Position numbers and translations under genes: made by a program. A stretch of DNA of 64,000 nt from Phaseolus vulgaris (taxonomy: Eukaryota > Streptophyta > Magnoliopsida > Fabales > Fabaceae): the NCBI RefSeq assembly GCF_000499845.2, contig NC_023754.2:28473869-28537868 (forward strand), written 5' to 3'. Shown one piece after another: positions 11,792-25,100 of this stretch. The notes below the pieces were generated by a model. That model saw only the letters and a program-made list of their open reading frames with translations. It had not been told where the DNA came from and did not search any database. Within the stretch, counting starts at the first letter, position 1; each line of letters begins with the position of its first letter.

Positions 11792-12509
11792 TCTAGTAAC
11801 GTATAAGTGTTTGTCATTTTAAAAAATATACATAAATGTGCTAGATAAAAGGGACATCGCTTAATGTCAATAAACTGTTGATACAAACTTGCAATTCAGT
11901 GAAACTATTTACTGTTTGGGTTAATAATATCATAATAATTTTATAAATAACAGAAATATAAATATTAATAATAGTAAAATTATAAAATAATATTAATAAT
12001 ATTATTATGTTAAAATTTTATCATTTTTGTTATTAACATCTATTATAGACTGAAAGAAGACTACCGAATCAGTCTTAATTTTATTATTTTAATATTTTAT
12101 TTTTATTATTTATTATATAATATAAATAATTGATTGTAAACATAATCAATTGTGTTATAAGATAACATAATTAATTATGAATATAAATATAACTAATTTT
12201 GTTACCTTATATACCTAACATATTATATTAGTTTTATGTTGGAAAATATATAAGTTCATTATTGTTACTTTCATTTTCTTCTTCTTTATTCTCATTAGTA
12301 AGAAGACGTGAAATATAACTTTCTTCCAAATCTGTCTTTGCATCTCATTATTGAGCAAGAGATACAAACGTAAATTAGGTATTGGTATTTTATTTTTTAA
12401 ATCTGCAAATACAACGATGCAACATGTTAATGTAATACACATTTTAATTATTATTTATACATTATATTTATATAATTTTAAAATTTTAAAATAATATTAA
12501 AATATTTAG

Positions 12510-12960
12510 ACTTTACACCTATGTAGCATAGATACGGATACAGACACTGACACGACACGGATACGGACACAGAGATACATATCATCTCTAAAATGTAGGA
12601 CACGGGAACACGAATCTATATATTATATAATTTTGAATTATATAAATTAAAAATAAATATTTATGTGTAAAAATATGTTTCAGATTCTTTTGAGAGCAGG
12701 TAAGATATTTTTCATGACTGGTTTAAAAGAATTTGTTCCTTATTTTTATAATCATAATAAAAATTTATATAAAAAATTTGAGTTTTTAGAAAATTATTGT
12801 ATTTATACCTTTTAAAATTGTGTTAAAACTATGCTAAAATTTTCAAAAATCCAACAAATATTTTTTGAATTGAATACTTAACCGATAAGTGTTCTACGAA
12901 TGTCGACACTGATACGTATGTCCGACACAGATACGTCATTTTAAGATAAATGTCTGAGCC
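12510..12960. repeat. GACAC/GATACG-rich repeat, possible transposon remnant
   Basis: Short runs such as GATACGGATACAGACAC and CACGACACGGATACGGACAC at 12530-12575 are answered at 12900-12940 by CGACACTGATACG and CCGACACAGATACG. Similar words are common in plant dispersed repeats. No target duplication could be fixed, so the class is unknown. Confidence 0.35.
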
Positions 12961-13599
12961 TCTAGTCCGTATGGAATATATTCTATTCAAGTCTGGCAGA
13001 ATTATATAATGTGCATCTCTAAAAAAGAACTCTAAAAATTGAATCCCAAAAATTGATTATTTAACACCAAAAATTCAATCAGATTTAATCATTAACTATA
13101 TTAAAAAAGTCTTATGATGTTAACCTGCTTTTTTTTTATTAGGTTTACATAATTTGGAGGTCGTTTATTAGATAAAAATATTTAATATGTTATTATTTTA
13201 TTTGAAATCATGTAATATAAGAAATTTCATTTGTCTTAAACTATTCTTTAATGCCAATACCTCCAATAATTGTTTGTTTTCATGTTAATAGACGTCACAG
13301 ACTTAGGAAACAGTTACGAATGAGAGAGCAAAGCAACATAACAATTACATTAATTTAAATCAAGATTTGATTGTGAATCTACTACAAAAGAAGCAAATAA
13401 TAAATTGAAAAGTAGAGTACCATTAACATTTTTTTTTATCGGCAGAATACCATTAACATGGTATCAAACTTTTATCACCACTAAATAAAATAGAATAACA
13501 AATATCCTTCACTTCCATTAAACTTTTCCACATAATCGGTTCCCTAATTCAACTATAACCCCATTATCATTTGTTAGTGATGATGAGACAAATATTTAT

Positions 13600-13906
13600 T
13601 AAGTTAGATATTATTTTAGATTAAAAAAATTATTGATTTTTAAATTAGTTTTTATTATTGATAAATAGTTTATAAATTGATATCTAATTAGTTATAAAGG
13701 TTTTTGTTATCAAATTTAAAATTTAAATTATTGGTAGTTAAAACCTTGATAGCTAATTAAATACCAATATAAAAACTATCAACAATATAAATTAATTTAA
13801 AAATCAATAATTTATTTAGTTTCTAAAATAATATTTAATTTAATCAATACAACAACTAATTATTTTTATTAACTAATTATTTTTATTGAATAATTTTCTA
13901 ACTAGG
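13600..13906. mobile_element. Palindromic MITE abutting the TRM-like gene
   Basis: The arm at 13602-13712 (AGATATTATTTTAGA, ATTATTGATTTTTAAATTA, GATATCTAATTAG) is the inverted, diverged copy of the arm at 13725-13826. The core word GGTAGTTAAAACCTT is shared with the CACTA-type MITE at 26539-26938, so the two belong to one family. The left terminus is not clear. The right end lies within a few bases of the TRM-like stop codon at 13913-13915. Confidence 0.65.
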
Positions 13907-13912
13907 GATGTC

Positions 13913-14446
13913 TCAAAATTCAAGCCACTCTAATTTTCTTCTTCGGTTTTGTATCCTAAAAACAGCAATGATCTTTTCTCTGGTGTCAGATCTTATGCTA
14001 CTCACTGGCAATGGCATAGCCTCTAAGCCCATTAACCTTCCTACAACACCTGGTTTACACCACACCACACTCTCCCCTGCTAAAGACATACCCTCACCAA
14101 ACCTAAACTTGGAGGGTGACTCCAACTCATTATTCTCTTGTACTCTTCCATCACAACAACCTGATCTTCTTCCTTCTATGTTCCCTAAACTTGGCCTCTT
14201 CATGCCATCCCTACCACCATCAAGTGACAACCTAGGGTATTCATTCAAAGCTTTCCTTCTGGACCTCAAAGTGCAGTCATTAACACATGATATCTTTTCC
14301 CTCATATCACATAAATCACCACTAAGCTTAGCCTGTAACATGAGATCCTGCAGTGCTAGAGAGTTTACCTTGCTAGTATCGTCTTGCTTGTTGAGAGTGG
14401 AGGTTGAACCTTCACTATAGCAGCAACTTCTGATATTTTTCTCCAT
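13913..14446 (-). CDS. Short TRM/LONGIFOLIA-like protein with DUF3741-associated motif
   Basis: A single open frame from an ATG at 14446 encodes 177 residues. Two motifs point to the TON1-recruiting-motif (TRM)/LONGIFOLIA superfamily: YPRLSLDGGRD around residues 70-80, and VVGRLMGLEAMPLP around residues 134-147, the latter close to the VVARLMGLE motif called DUF3741-associated. TRM proteins connect microtubules with the TON1/PP2A complex and influence cell shape. This protein is far shorter than most members, which have several hundred residues and further C-terminal motifs; either it is one of the short members or its 3' end has been lost. The MITE ending near 13906 makes the second possibility real. 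The neighbouring DEG15 gene is divergent, 758 bp between the ATGs. The antisense open frame at nearly the same place is a shadow. Confidence 0.72.
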   Translation of the reverse strand: MEKNIRSCCYSEGSTSTLNKQDDTSKVNSLALQDLMLQAKLSGDLCDMREKISCVNDCTLRSRRKALNEYPRLSLDGGRDGMKRPSLGNIEGRRSGCCDGRVQENNELESPSKFRFGEGMSLAGESVVWCKPGVVGRLMGLEAMPLPVSSIRSDTREKIIAVFRIQNRRRKLEWLEF

Positions 14447-15204
14447 CTTGGTTAGCTGATCTTAAGGTGAAATAAGGGCATAGGCTTGATTAATTATGAG
14501 TGTAGAAATAAAGAGAAGAGGTGCAGGAGTGATTGAGTCTGAATGAGGTTTTGAGTTTTATTGGCATTGAGGGATATTGTTAGATAAATTAATGCATTGA
14601 AAATGAAATGACAATGGAGTAATAAATTGGAACAGTGTGGCACTTGATGGAGCATTACTCGTCAAGAAAAAAATCGATGAGCCTTAATAGCACCCACGTC
14701 ATAGATTCGGTAGAAATTCAGCGGTAGTTCATTTCTTGGGTACAAAGTTGCTTATGAGTTTATTTAGAGTGAACATGTGACGTGTGTACTGCATTATTAT
14801 GGCCTTACTAAAATATAAAATGTTTGTTTTAGTAAAATAACTTTTTATTTTTAAAATTCTAATATATATATATATATATATAAGAATTTAAAAGGGTTAA
14901 AATCTCATGTTAATAAAATAGTTGAAAGCTTATGGGCAAATTTAAAAGTAAAATATTTTTTACACATTTTAATAGGACAAATTATTGTTTACAAAAATGA
15001 ATTTTCGATTGATTCAGTGGATGGAATTTAAGAAAAATAATGTTTGAAAACATTTCATTCATAACAAATAAAAAAAAAAAATTCACTTAAAATCCAAAAC
15101 AATGCATTGACTAATTATATAATAGGAACAATAAAGCCGAAGCAGGATATATAGCTTGAACTTCAAATTGAAGGCTTTCGTCTTGGTACTCATCACTCTC
15201 CCAA
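14447..15204. promoter_or_regulatory. Shared divergent promoter region
   Basis: This 758-bp interval separates the ATG of the TRM-like gene (minus) from that of DEG15 (plus) and must hold both 5' UTRs and promoters. It contains a TA-dinucleotide run at about 14863-14882. I could not fix a TATA box for either gene with confidence. Confidence 0.5.
14863..14882. repeat. (TA)n microsatellite
   Basis: About ten uninterrupted TA dinucleotides. Confidence 0.9.
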
Positions 15205-18200
15205 ATGGTTCCATCCGAAACGGTTAAGTTTGCTCGGAATTTCGCAGTTATGGTCAGGGTTCGCGGTCCTGTGAGTTTCTCTTTTTCTCTCTTCTCAAAC
15301 GCACCGCGTAATCTATTATCATCGTTCACTCAGCTTGCAATTAACTTTTCAGGACCCGAAAGGGTTGAAGATGAGGAGACACGCTTTTCATCAATACCGG
15401 TTTCTAATCCCACCCGTGATCTTATTTTGCTTTTCTTTATCAGAAGTTTCGTTTTTTATGAACTTATGATGGCGGGTTTTGGTTTTCTCCTTCTGGGTAT
15501 GCGTAGTTCTGGTGAAACAACTCTTTCAGCTTCGGGGATGCTTGTACCTGATACCCTTTATGATGCTCAAGTAGCTACGCGTCTCTACGGTGATAACTGC
15601 GAGGATAGGGTGTTGGTTGTGACCGTTGCCTCAGTTGTTGAGCCTTTTCTGTCACCTCAACAGAGAGAAAATATTCCTAAGGTTGGTGTTCGTAGATTTT
15701 GTAATTAATTAAGTTGGGAATGTTTTTGGCCGAAACCTCGAAGTATTTGGGTTGTTAATATGGCCGTGCTAGTCTGCAATTTCGTGCATTATCTGTAAAA
15801 AAATGAAACTGCCACTACAACATAAATTTAAATCATTTATTTGTTTATTATATTTTCTAATTTGTTTTGTGCGTGAGTATTTTAAATTGTGTAAGTTGTG
15901 CTTTTCAGGGGAGGCCAGACTTGATTTCTGGTGTTAGGATTGATGTTATGACTGAGAAAACCAATGTAAATTCTAATCAGGGAACTCCTTGTTGGCTTGT
16001 AGCGCAGCTTTTGTCATTGGTAGGCATTTTGAACCATTTAGTTCCTTATTGTGCTATTTTCTAAACAATTAATGATCTGATGCGTCACGTGTTTTTGGAC
16101 AAACAAATAATGTTTGGATTCATGTGATGTGACTTCTATACCGTCGTTCATTTAAATTTGTAACATTTGATTCTCAATAAGCTAGGATGGTTTTTCTTTT
16201 ATTATTAACCACTATTTTCTAGTTCAATGCTAATAAGATTTCTGCATCATGCAGGTTGATATTCCTACTTCATCTGATTGTCTCCAATCACTTATTGAAG
16301 CATCTTTGGGCTTACCAGAGTTTGAATGGGAGGTTGGTTGGTCTTTGGCATCATACAATAATGATTCTCAACGTTCTAGAGATTTTTTTCAAACTCAGGT
16401 TAGTTTGTTCTTAAAAAGTATGCTTTTTCCTGTTGTGATGAATTAGTCTACTTTATAAATTTGTATTTGTACGTGAAGAAATGTCGCTGTTGAGTAATAA
16501 AATGGGAAGTATCATACCAAATTTGAAATGCCTTAGGTGCATTTCTGCACCCATCAAGAATATATAAGGTGACTTTTGCCACATTCGTATTATATTTGAC
16601 TAAAAAATGTAGTTAAACTCTGGATTGGATTACTGTAGTGCATGTATGTGAGGAAACAGTCAATTTAAAACCCTGGAAATTTGTGCTTGTTGGTCTGTAT
16701 GCCTGAAGGCACTGTAATCTGAATTTTTATTCTAGGCCATGAGATCAAAGAATGTAAAAATATAATAATAAAACGAGAGTTGACTGAATTCTATTGAATC
16801 CATGCCAAGACTTTGGGTATTTGCTGAATTTAATTGTCATTTATGTTCTGGATTTTGTAATGTCACTTAAAGTGCCTAGCCTAGCAAACACTTTAGCTTT
16901 TCAAAAGATAAAACGGGAAAAAAGGAACCTAGGTGGCATGTACTTTTGAATCCAATCACTACTCAAGCTCTCTAGCTTATACAGTTCTTGCATGCCTGCA
17001 ATTTTTTCCTCTTTATTTTCCTCCTTCATATCTCCTTTAAATACCTGCTAGTCTGCTACGTTATGTGGAACTGAATGTTGGGTGGAGAAAGTCACCAAGA
17101 GAATTAATTCAATTTGACAGATGAGAATGAGGCATTGGGTGAGTGAACATAATAGCCAAGACAGGATTAGGAATAAACGAAAAATATATCATGGAGAAAG
17201 TTGGGGTAGTACTTACTGTAGAAAAGATGGTAGAAACTTGTCTTCTCTGGTTTTTGGATGTGTGGAGACTGGAGCCTTGTAGAGAGAGTAAATCAGTTGA
17301 ACGGAAGCTCAATTGCTAGAGAAAAACTATAACCAAACAGTAAGAAAAATTTAGAGGTCAATGATTTATTTATATACATAAATTATGATAGAACATCCAT
17401 GTAGCTGATATCATATAACAGAAAAAGACTCTGGTTAAAGGTTAGAAAGGTATGCATTGATAAATATGTTTAATATTCATATTATGTTTGTGGTTGAAAA
17501 TAACATAGATTACGCATAACCTCTGTATTAGATGCACTGGTATTTTGGATTTACCTTTGTCAAAAATATGTATTATTTATGTAAATGTCTTGGTTCATTG
17601 TTTTATGTAAATAGTAGAAAAATTGTATGTTGTATTTATTAAATTTATAAATTAAATAGTTTTATGGTACATATATGTGTAGTTGAAACACATTTTCAGC
17701 ATATGCTCCTCGTTTCTATCTATCTGTTTTTCTCAACACGGTATCATACCTTCTATGACGTAGTAGTCTACTAGAGTGATGCTTTTGGCTTCATTCTAAA
17801 TAAGAGTTGAATAGACAGAACAAGGTAAAGTGAGGCTTTGCTTTGTTAATGATTGAAGTGCAAAGGGGGTTTTTGGGCATATATAAAGCTATTCACGGGT
17901 ATTTATCTTTAGCTAATGACTCAAGCTTATGGGAAAGTTGGTTCTCAGATGACCGGAATTGTAACTATGTCTATAATAAAATTTATTGGTGCAACTGCAA
18001 AATATCCAATTGCTCATTTGTAAATGGATTTACACCTCTTCTTAAAATTGATCCTTGTAAACTTATAACCTGCTACTTATTAAAGTATCATTCTTCTTCT
18101 TGATGGTATAAATTGCCTTCGGAATAACATCTCCAGGATCATGATATGCAGAAGCAAAAATAATATTTTCAGATGAAGAATGATGAATTTGAATGATATT

Positions 18201-21200
18201 ACAGGAGAGATTGGCCATGGGAGGATCTGGCAGTGCAAGTCTTGTGCACAAATCACTTACTAGAATGGCAATTCTGAGTGTTTCTTTATCTTTCAGGGTA
18301 TCTTTTGTTTTTTTTCTCTAGTTGAATTCCTTATACAAACTATTGTTGTAACATACTAGTTACATGTGAAATGATTTTCTGTTGGATTTCTTTGTTGGTC
18401 CATTTAGACTCTTGAAAATAACTTGTTGGTGATTTTATCAGGAATTGCTGGATAGTAAAGTATCTGCCATGAATAAAAGGGGTGATTTTCTTCTGGCAGT
18501 TGGGTCTCCTTTTGGAGTCTTGTCACCTATGCACTTTTTTAACAGGTATGTATATATATTATTGTTTCGATAAAAGAAAAAAAGTCTGGCAGTTACTTCA
18601 AAAATGGTTAAACTTTTATCGCTTGTTAGTGTCATTTTATGTCATACTATTTTCTTGAGCTGTTGGGATTGCCTCTGTTGATTTGTATACGTAGTTATTG
18701 TGTCTATTACTGTAGACAGTGCAGTGAATTCGATGCCAATGTTTGGGAATTTTGTGTCATTCAATCCTTTGATATGGTATGGTTAATTGCTTGAATCAGC
18801 ATCTCTGTAGGATGCATTGCAAACAGCTATCCTTCCCATTCATCTGATGTATCATTGCTGATGGCTGACATACGGTGTCTTCCTGGTGTGAGCCATTTCT
18901 CTGTTGCATAATCCATTGGTCATTTATGGAAGTGGTTCTGGCTCAATTTTGATACTCTCTATCTACCAGGAATGGAAGGGAGTCCAGTTTTCAGTGAGCA
19001 TGCATGTCTTACTGGTGTCCTGCTCAGACCATTGAGACAGAAGACATATGGGGCGGAAATCCAGGTACTTTGATTGCGTTCTCCTTATTTTGACATTATT
19101 TAAGCCCCCTCCAATTTAACACATCATGCAAAACTATAGTATTCGGTAACAGCTGGTGATTCCATGGGAGGCCATTGTGAGTGCTTCTAGTGGCGTGCTG
19201 CGCAATAGGCCTGAGAATACAGAGAAAGGTTTATATGATCAGGGGGGTGACCTTAATGCTGCGGGCACTGGGTCTTTTTCTGACACTGATAAATTAGATT
19301 TTTGCTCTAGGATTAAACGTGACCATTTATATTTGGGTAGTTCCTCACCATTACCAATTGAGAAGGCAATGACTTCTGTCTGTCTTGTTACTATTGGTGA
19401 TGGAGTATGGGCATCTGGTGTTTTACTAAACTGTCAAGGTCTCGTACTTACAAATGCTCATCTGTTGGAACCATGGAGATTTGGGAAAGAACATGTAAAG
19501 GGTGGAGGATATGGGACCAATTCAGAAAAACATTCTTCCATGTCCGAGGGAACTGCCTATCTTGGTAACAGAGTTGAAAGCAACCAAGTTAGTCAAACTT
19601 CACTATTAAAAATGCCAATTATTCATCCTTTCACTGCTAATGAGCAGGGGGGATATAAGTTGTTGAATCCAACTTATGACAACCATAGAAACATACGAGT
19701 ACGTCTTGATCATATCAAACCTTGGATTTGGTGTGATGCAAAAGTAGTGTATGTTTGTAAAGGACCATGGGATGTTGCCTTATTGCAGCTTGAATCTGTA
19801 CTAGATAATCTTTTGCCCATAACAATGAATTTTTCTAGGCCATCCACAGGATCAAAGGCATTTGTCATTGGCCATGGACTATTTGGCCCAAAGCATGGTA
19901 TGTCCTTGCTGACCCAATTGATCGGTTTCTTTATTGGTTAGATGCTCTGCTATAAAATGAAAGTTAATGTTGCTTATGATCACATGTCTGCAACGCTGAA
20001 AGTTCCTTTAAAGTTTTATTATTTTTCATGTTTATGTGATTTTATGTTCGTGCTTAAGCAGCTCCATTTATATTTAGTGGGAACATCAACAAAGTTGTGC
20101 AAAAAATGAACTAGTGCTATGTCTGTGCCTCTGGTTGATACTGGTTCCCTCTTACATGTCATTGAGTAGATCAACCAAAGAATGCTTCAAACAACCAAAA
20201 AACGAACCTTGTTATAAACCATAAAATTGATCAAGTAATGGAGAAGAATCGTTACATCATGTCACGCTTACCTTAAACTTTGTTAGACATAAAACGATTT
20301 TTAAAATCATAAGCTTTTTGGATTGTTGGTCCTTGACAAACTTGTCTAAAGAATATTGGGTAATGAATTCATAAGGATTGAGATTTTCCTAGTTCCTAAT
20401 ATTAATAAACCCATCAATAATGCTTAGATGATAGTTTAAAAGTTTAGGTACAACCCAAGACCTAGGGCTGAGATTTCAAATATAAAAATTACTGAGGGAT
20501 ACAAGGATTAACAACATATAGTTAACTGAAATAGTAGTGCCCTAAACTGTAAGTTCTGAGAGTATTACTGTCAACCCCAATACTTGGGTATTTTAATCTT
20601 TAGGCTTTTGCTTATTTTTTATTCTATTGTTGTTTGTATGATTTTTTCCTTTTAAAACAAGCTTGTTAAAAACCATCAAGGGTCATATGCATCAATGCAA
20701 ATGATTCATTGGATGTTATACTTGAAATTTTTTTTGGCTATGCCATATGTTTCTATTATGATAATTTGCTGTTGAGGTGATTAGTCTGCCGTGTGGTATC
20801 CAATTTTATAAAGACCCAATTCAATTGTAGTGGGTTTTCTTTCTATTTCTTTTGTTTAACCTCGGAAGTCTTCTATTTTCATTAGGATTCTTCCCATCTG
20901 TTTGCTCTGGTGTGGTAGCAAAAGTGGTTGAGGCAAAGACTCCTCAATCTTATCTGTCCATTCAAACTGAGTATATGCACAACCGTGAGTACTTCCCAGC
21001 AATGCTTGAAACAACAGCTGCTATTCATCCTGGTGCTAGTGGTGGTGCTGTTATCAATTCAGATGGTCACATGATTGGTCTGGTTACAAGGTATTGCCAC
21101 CAACTTTCAATATCACCATACCACCTTCTCCTATTCCTGTAGCTCGGTGTGTGCCGAACCACTAGATTTAAGTTAGTTCAATTGCTAGTCATTTATCACA

Positions 21201-22158
21201 TTGATTCAATTGGTATTGTAGCTCAGGGATCATTGTTTTGAAATAAGAATATACGAATAGGTGGTTCTATTATTTGTTTTGGAGTGTCGCAATATTTTGC
21301 TCTCAAGAAACCAAGAATCTGCAAATCAAAATTGCCTTACCCTTTTTCTAAATCCATGTTTTGAAGGCAATAATGATTCTTTTCGATGAAATACTTTAGC
21401 TTAGAGACTTCCCGTCTCTACAGTACGAGACAGTCTTTTCTTGATGCTATTTTTACTCATAGGAACTCAGCCTGCTCTTCTTTCTGGTTCAGTAGTTTCT
21501 CTGTAATATAAGCTTTTGTAATATTAATTTTCTTTATTGATTGTTCATGAATGGTTGTAGATTATTAACCTTCCATCTTTAATTATATAATGTTTTTGAC
21601 ACAGCAATGCAAGGCATAGTGGAGGAACAGTAATACCTCATCTTAATTTTAGCATTCCATCTGCTGCTTTGGCACCCATCTTCAAATTCTCAAAAGGTGT
21701 GTTTTTTAACCAATTATTTGGTCCCACAATGAATGTAACTCATGGTCTCCTTGTCTAACAAGTACCAAAAGGAACACAACACTAAATGACAACATTTACA
21801 ATTCAGAAATCAAGGAAATCTGGTCATAACCGTTGGCAAAAATACTAATTATTTTCTACCTCGTACCCATGGTATGTTGAAATCTGATGATGTGGCTTTT
21901 CCCACTGCAGCCATGGAGGATTTATCACTTCTACAGATTCTAGACGAACCCAATGAATGCCTTTCATCTATATGGGCATTGATGCGGCCATCATATCCTA
22001 ATCCCCATCCTATGCATGATCCACCTCAGTCTGCTACAGACAATAAAAGTAAAGAGAAGGGTTCTCGTTTTGCAAAGTTTATTGCTGAAAGAAAGGACGT
22101 TTTCAATGTTGGAAAGAGTGGAGTGCTTTCGAAGGAAGTTGTTCCAAGCAAGTTATGA
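15205..22158 (+). CDS. DEG15: DEG15 glyoxysomal/peroxisomal processing protease
   Basis: Thirteen exons join in frame with GT-AG introns: 15205-15270, 15353-15399, 15507-15681, 15909-16019, 16255-16398, 18205-18297, 18442-18545, 18800-18885, 18970-19064, 19153-19897, 20886-21090, 21605-21696 and 21911-22158. They total 2211 nt, giving 736 residues. The N-terminal part includes [17 protein letters not shown] and [13 protein letters not shown]. The trypsin-like Deg domain carries the triad: His410 in [10 protein letters not shown], Asp514 in WDVALLQLE and Ser607 in GASGGAVIN. The last three residues are SKL, a textbook PTS1 signal for peroxisomal import. In plants DEG15 cleaves PTS2 presequences from enzymes such as malate dehydrogenase and thiolase inside peroxisomes. 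The length is close to known family members, and all catalytic residues and splice sites are intact, so it should be functional. Intron 5 (1806 bp) and intron 10 (988 bp) are the longest; neither shows a coding insert. Confidence 0.96.
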
Positions 22159-25100
22159 TCTCTGATAGTTTACCTGAATGACCATAGCAAAGGATTGCCA
22201 GAAAACGACTTGTCAGCAAAAAGAAAATCAAGAAAATCAATTTCAAAACGAATATACTTGTACTTTATTGAAGTTTAAAACTGATTTTACAACAGTTATT
22301 TTTGTTTTGTACTTTGGATCAGCTCAAGTAATTCAAGTAACAACTTTGTTGGTAATCACCATAGATGAATGGATGAAGAGTTATTTGATGAAAAGATTAG
22401 AGAAAATGTTACAGATTCGATTCACGGGTTGGAAATCGTTCAATTTTGATTCCGGGCTATTATATGCTCTCAAAACGTGATTTGAAAATTGGCATCTTTA
22501 TGATAATAAAATAGCGTTGAATTGAAGCCTATTTGTATTTTGTGGTCACCAAAATCATCTTCATTCACACCATCATACCTGTTGCTTTTAACTCTTTCAT
22601 GTCATATGTTATCATATATTTTTAGTTTCTTAAAAACAATACCTTTTTCATCTCTTTTGTAAAATGCAAGAGGTATTATCCTTATTATTAGTACCATTAA
22701 CTGAAATGAAAATGAAAAAGTATAATGGAGCTTCACACACTTTTATGATGAGATAAAAGAAAGTATTTTTATCTTTCTATTTATCTAAGATCTCTTTACA
22801 AAAACTTCTGATTCCGTAAGAAAAAATAAAAGTAAAATCATTTTTTTTATAACTTACAAATTAGTTTTAAGTAAGAGTTAATCTGTTAAAGTTATTTTCC
22901 ATAATTTCTCTCAAATTTAATTTTTAATCCATATACAAATAAAATTCTATAAAAACTAAATTACACGTTCCTGAAATTGTAAAGACCAAAAATATTTTTT
23001 TTAATTCTTCTCTGAAAATAGTTAATTTTCCATTAAAATAAGTCTTGGTCTTGTTAATTTTCTCTGCCCATCATTTTCTTTATAACCTTCAATACTTGTG
23101 GCAAAAAATGGGTATAGACCGAATCATTCCGATTAACCAAGTGAAGTAAAATATAGTTCATTATCATAAATAAAAAAGCATCTTTTTATAAATAATTAAT
23201 ACAATTATGTAATTAAATTTAAATTTATAAAAAAAAATCATATCAATCTATTCATGTGATACCCATGCTTTGAACTCAATAAAGTTCAAGTGGGTATTTA
23301 AAAGTTAAATTCATGCATCGAATCAGTTTAGCAGAGCTATTGGTTCAAGTTTTTATCCGACCATATTACATAATTAAGGTATAATTTTTTTAAAAGCAAA
23401 TTGCTTAATTTAAAAATATAGAAACTTATTTTGCTTAAACATCTGTGAGAAATTAAAATTACATATATTTAAATTATAAAATATAACCTAAATCATGAAA
23501 ATAAAAATAAAGACATTTAGGAAGTTCGGATTCTAATAACAAGGTTACTTAAATGTTGAACACAAATGATTCACGAAAATTTTATCCACTCAATTTTTCA
23601 TGGGTTTAATAAATTTTCATGGGAATTTTATTCTATTTTTTGAAAAATTCATTTTTATTTCTAACCATTTTCTTGATTTCCAGTTGTACTAAGCCACTTA
23701 AAGTGGGTGGTGTTATTCATTAGTGATTGAGTGGTTAAGAATAAAGTGATAACTGTATGCAAAGTTTTAAATGTAGATTCTATGGAGTCGTGAAAGGAAT
23801 TGTAGGAATTTGTCAGTATTAATTAACAAGCTTCATGACAAAGTGAAGTCATTTTCAGAATAAGCAAGTGCTAGGTTTTAGACTTCGTTACAAAAAATGT
23901 GGAGCATAGTTTACATATATATTCGGAATAATATAGTTTTATGTTCTCATTTGCTTGTTTGTCTCAAAACGATACTTTACAATACCTTCTCCAAATGTGA
24001 CAAAAAAAAATTATAAATTAAAAAAGTTAAGTGCTTTAAAAGAAAGAAATAAAAAATCCCATCTCTTAAAAAAAAAATTAAATCATATTACATATTAAAG
24101 TTATTTTTTATAAAATATCTCTTATATTTTGATACAATGTCAGAATATTTCAAAGAGAAAAATGCACGCACGTCAGCAAGGACATGTGGATTAAAATGAC
24201 GTAACAAACGTGGAGAATCCACAAGAAAATGGTTAGAGCCTAAATGGAAAAGGAATTACATGAATATGAGGCGTGGAGAATAAGAGAAAAGACAAACAAA
24301 ATATGAGTTCTCTCATTCTTTTTTTTGAATATTTTTCTGGTCCAGTTTTTTCCTTCTTTGTTTATGAATTGTTAAGTTTTGTTATAGGTGATTGAGAATT
24401 AACTTTGAAAATAATTGTGCATATGGCTACATAGAATAGGAATTACTCATTTTTTTTTCTTTAATTCTATTGTGAACGTTGGAATATTCCATTACCCCAA
24501 TTGTGGACTTATATAATTTATTGAAATAAACATTTTTCAGCTATTTGATTATTGTTCTCAGGTGTTTCATATTTTAAGATTGTTTCTTAACTTAATTTTT
24601 TTTACACTTTTTCTGTTGGTTTTGTTCTTGTTCATCGTCGCTAACTACGATATTTCTTTACACCATTTTACTCACTTGCAGATTTCTTCTATCTTTATAT
24701 GCAAATGGCCTGTGATTATGATGCGCTTGGATTGTTGTTGGATTTTTGTATTGTTGTTTATGTACAAACTTTGGCTAAGAACTAGGCCTTTTGTATATGG
24801 GTTGGAGTACCCCAAGTATTCTCATTTATATTATTCTTTATCGCTGATTAAAAAAAAATGGTGCGCTTGGATACTTTTAAAGGCTTCATACAACAAGAGG
24901 GAACAACTTCCAATCTTTATTAATTTGTTTCGGTTTAGTTGTTCGTAAATCCAAAAAAAAAATAAAAATGGAACCATCTCAACTTTTCTTATCATTTGAT
25001 ATTTTTTTTATGATTGGATTACTCTATTTTTATTGTTTGTTGTAATTAAACATTGTTAATAATTGATTTTAACCATGTGCATGTTAAATAGTTATATACA

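Larger units (their letters stand above)
10120..12490. other. DRM1 3' flank and A+T-rich intergenic DNA
   Basis: The start is the DRM1 3' UTR. Two local duplications follow: a 31-bp tandem repeat at 10526-10587, and a diverged repeat of CGTCATATCCTATCC at about 10619-10695. A 17-bp unit (TCTACATTTTCTTTATT) occurs three times at 11741-11791. No gene is recognised. Confidence 0.6.

Noticed and set aside
13908..14420. 170-residue open frame on the plus strand
   Set aside because: It is the antisense shadow of the TRM-like gene; the minus-strand frame has the recognisable LMGLEAMPLP and PRLSLD motifs.
24562..24948. 128-residue hydrophobic open frame
   Set aside because: F, L and I content follows from T-rich DNA; there is no motif or gene structure around it.
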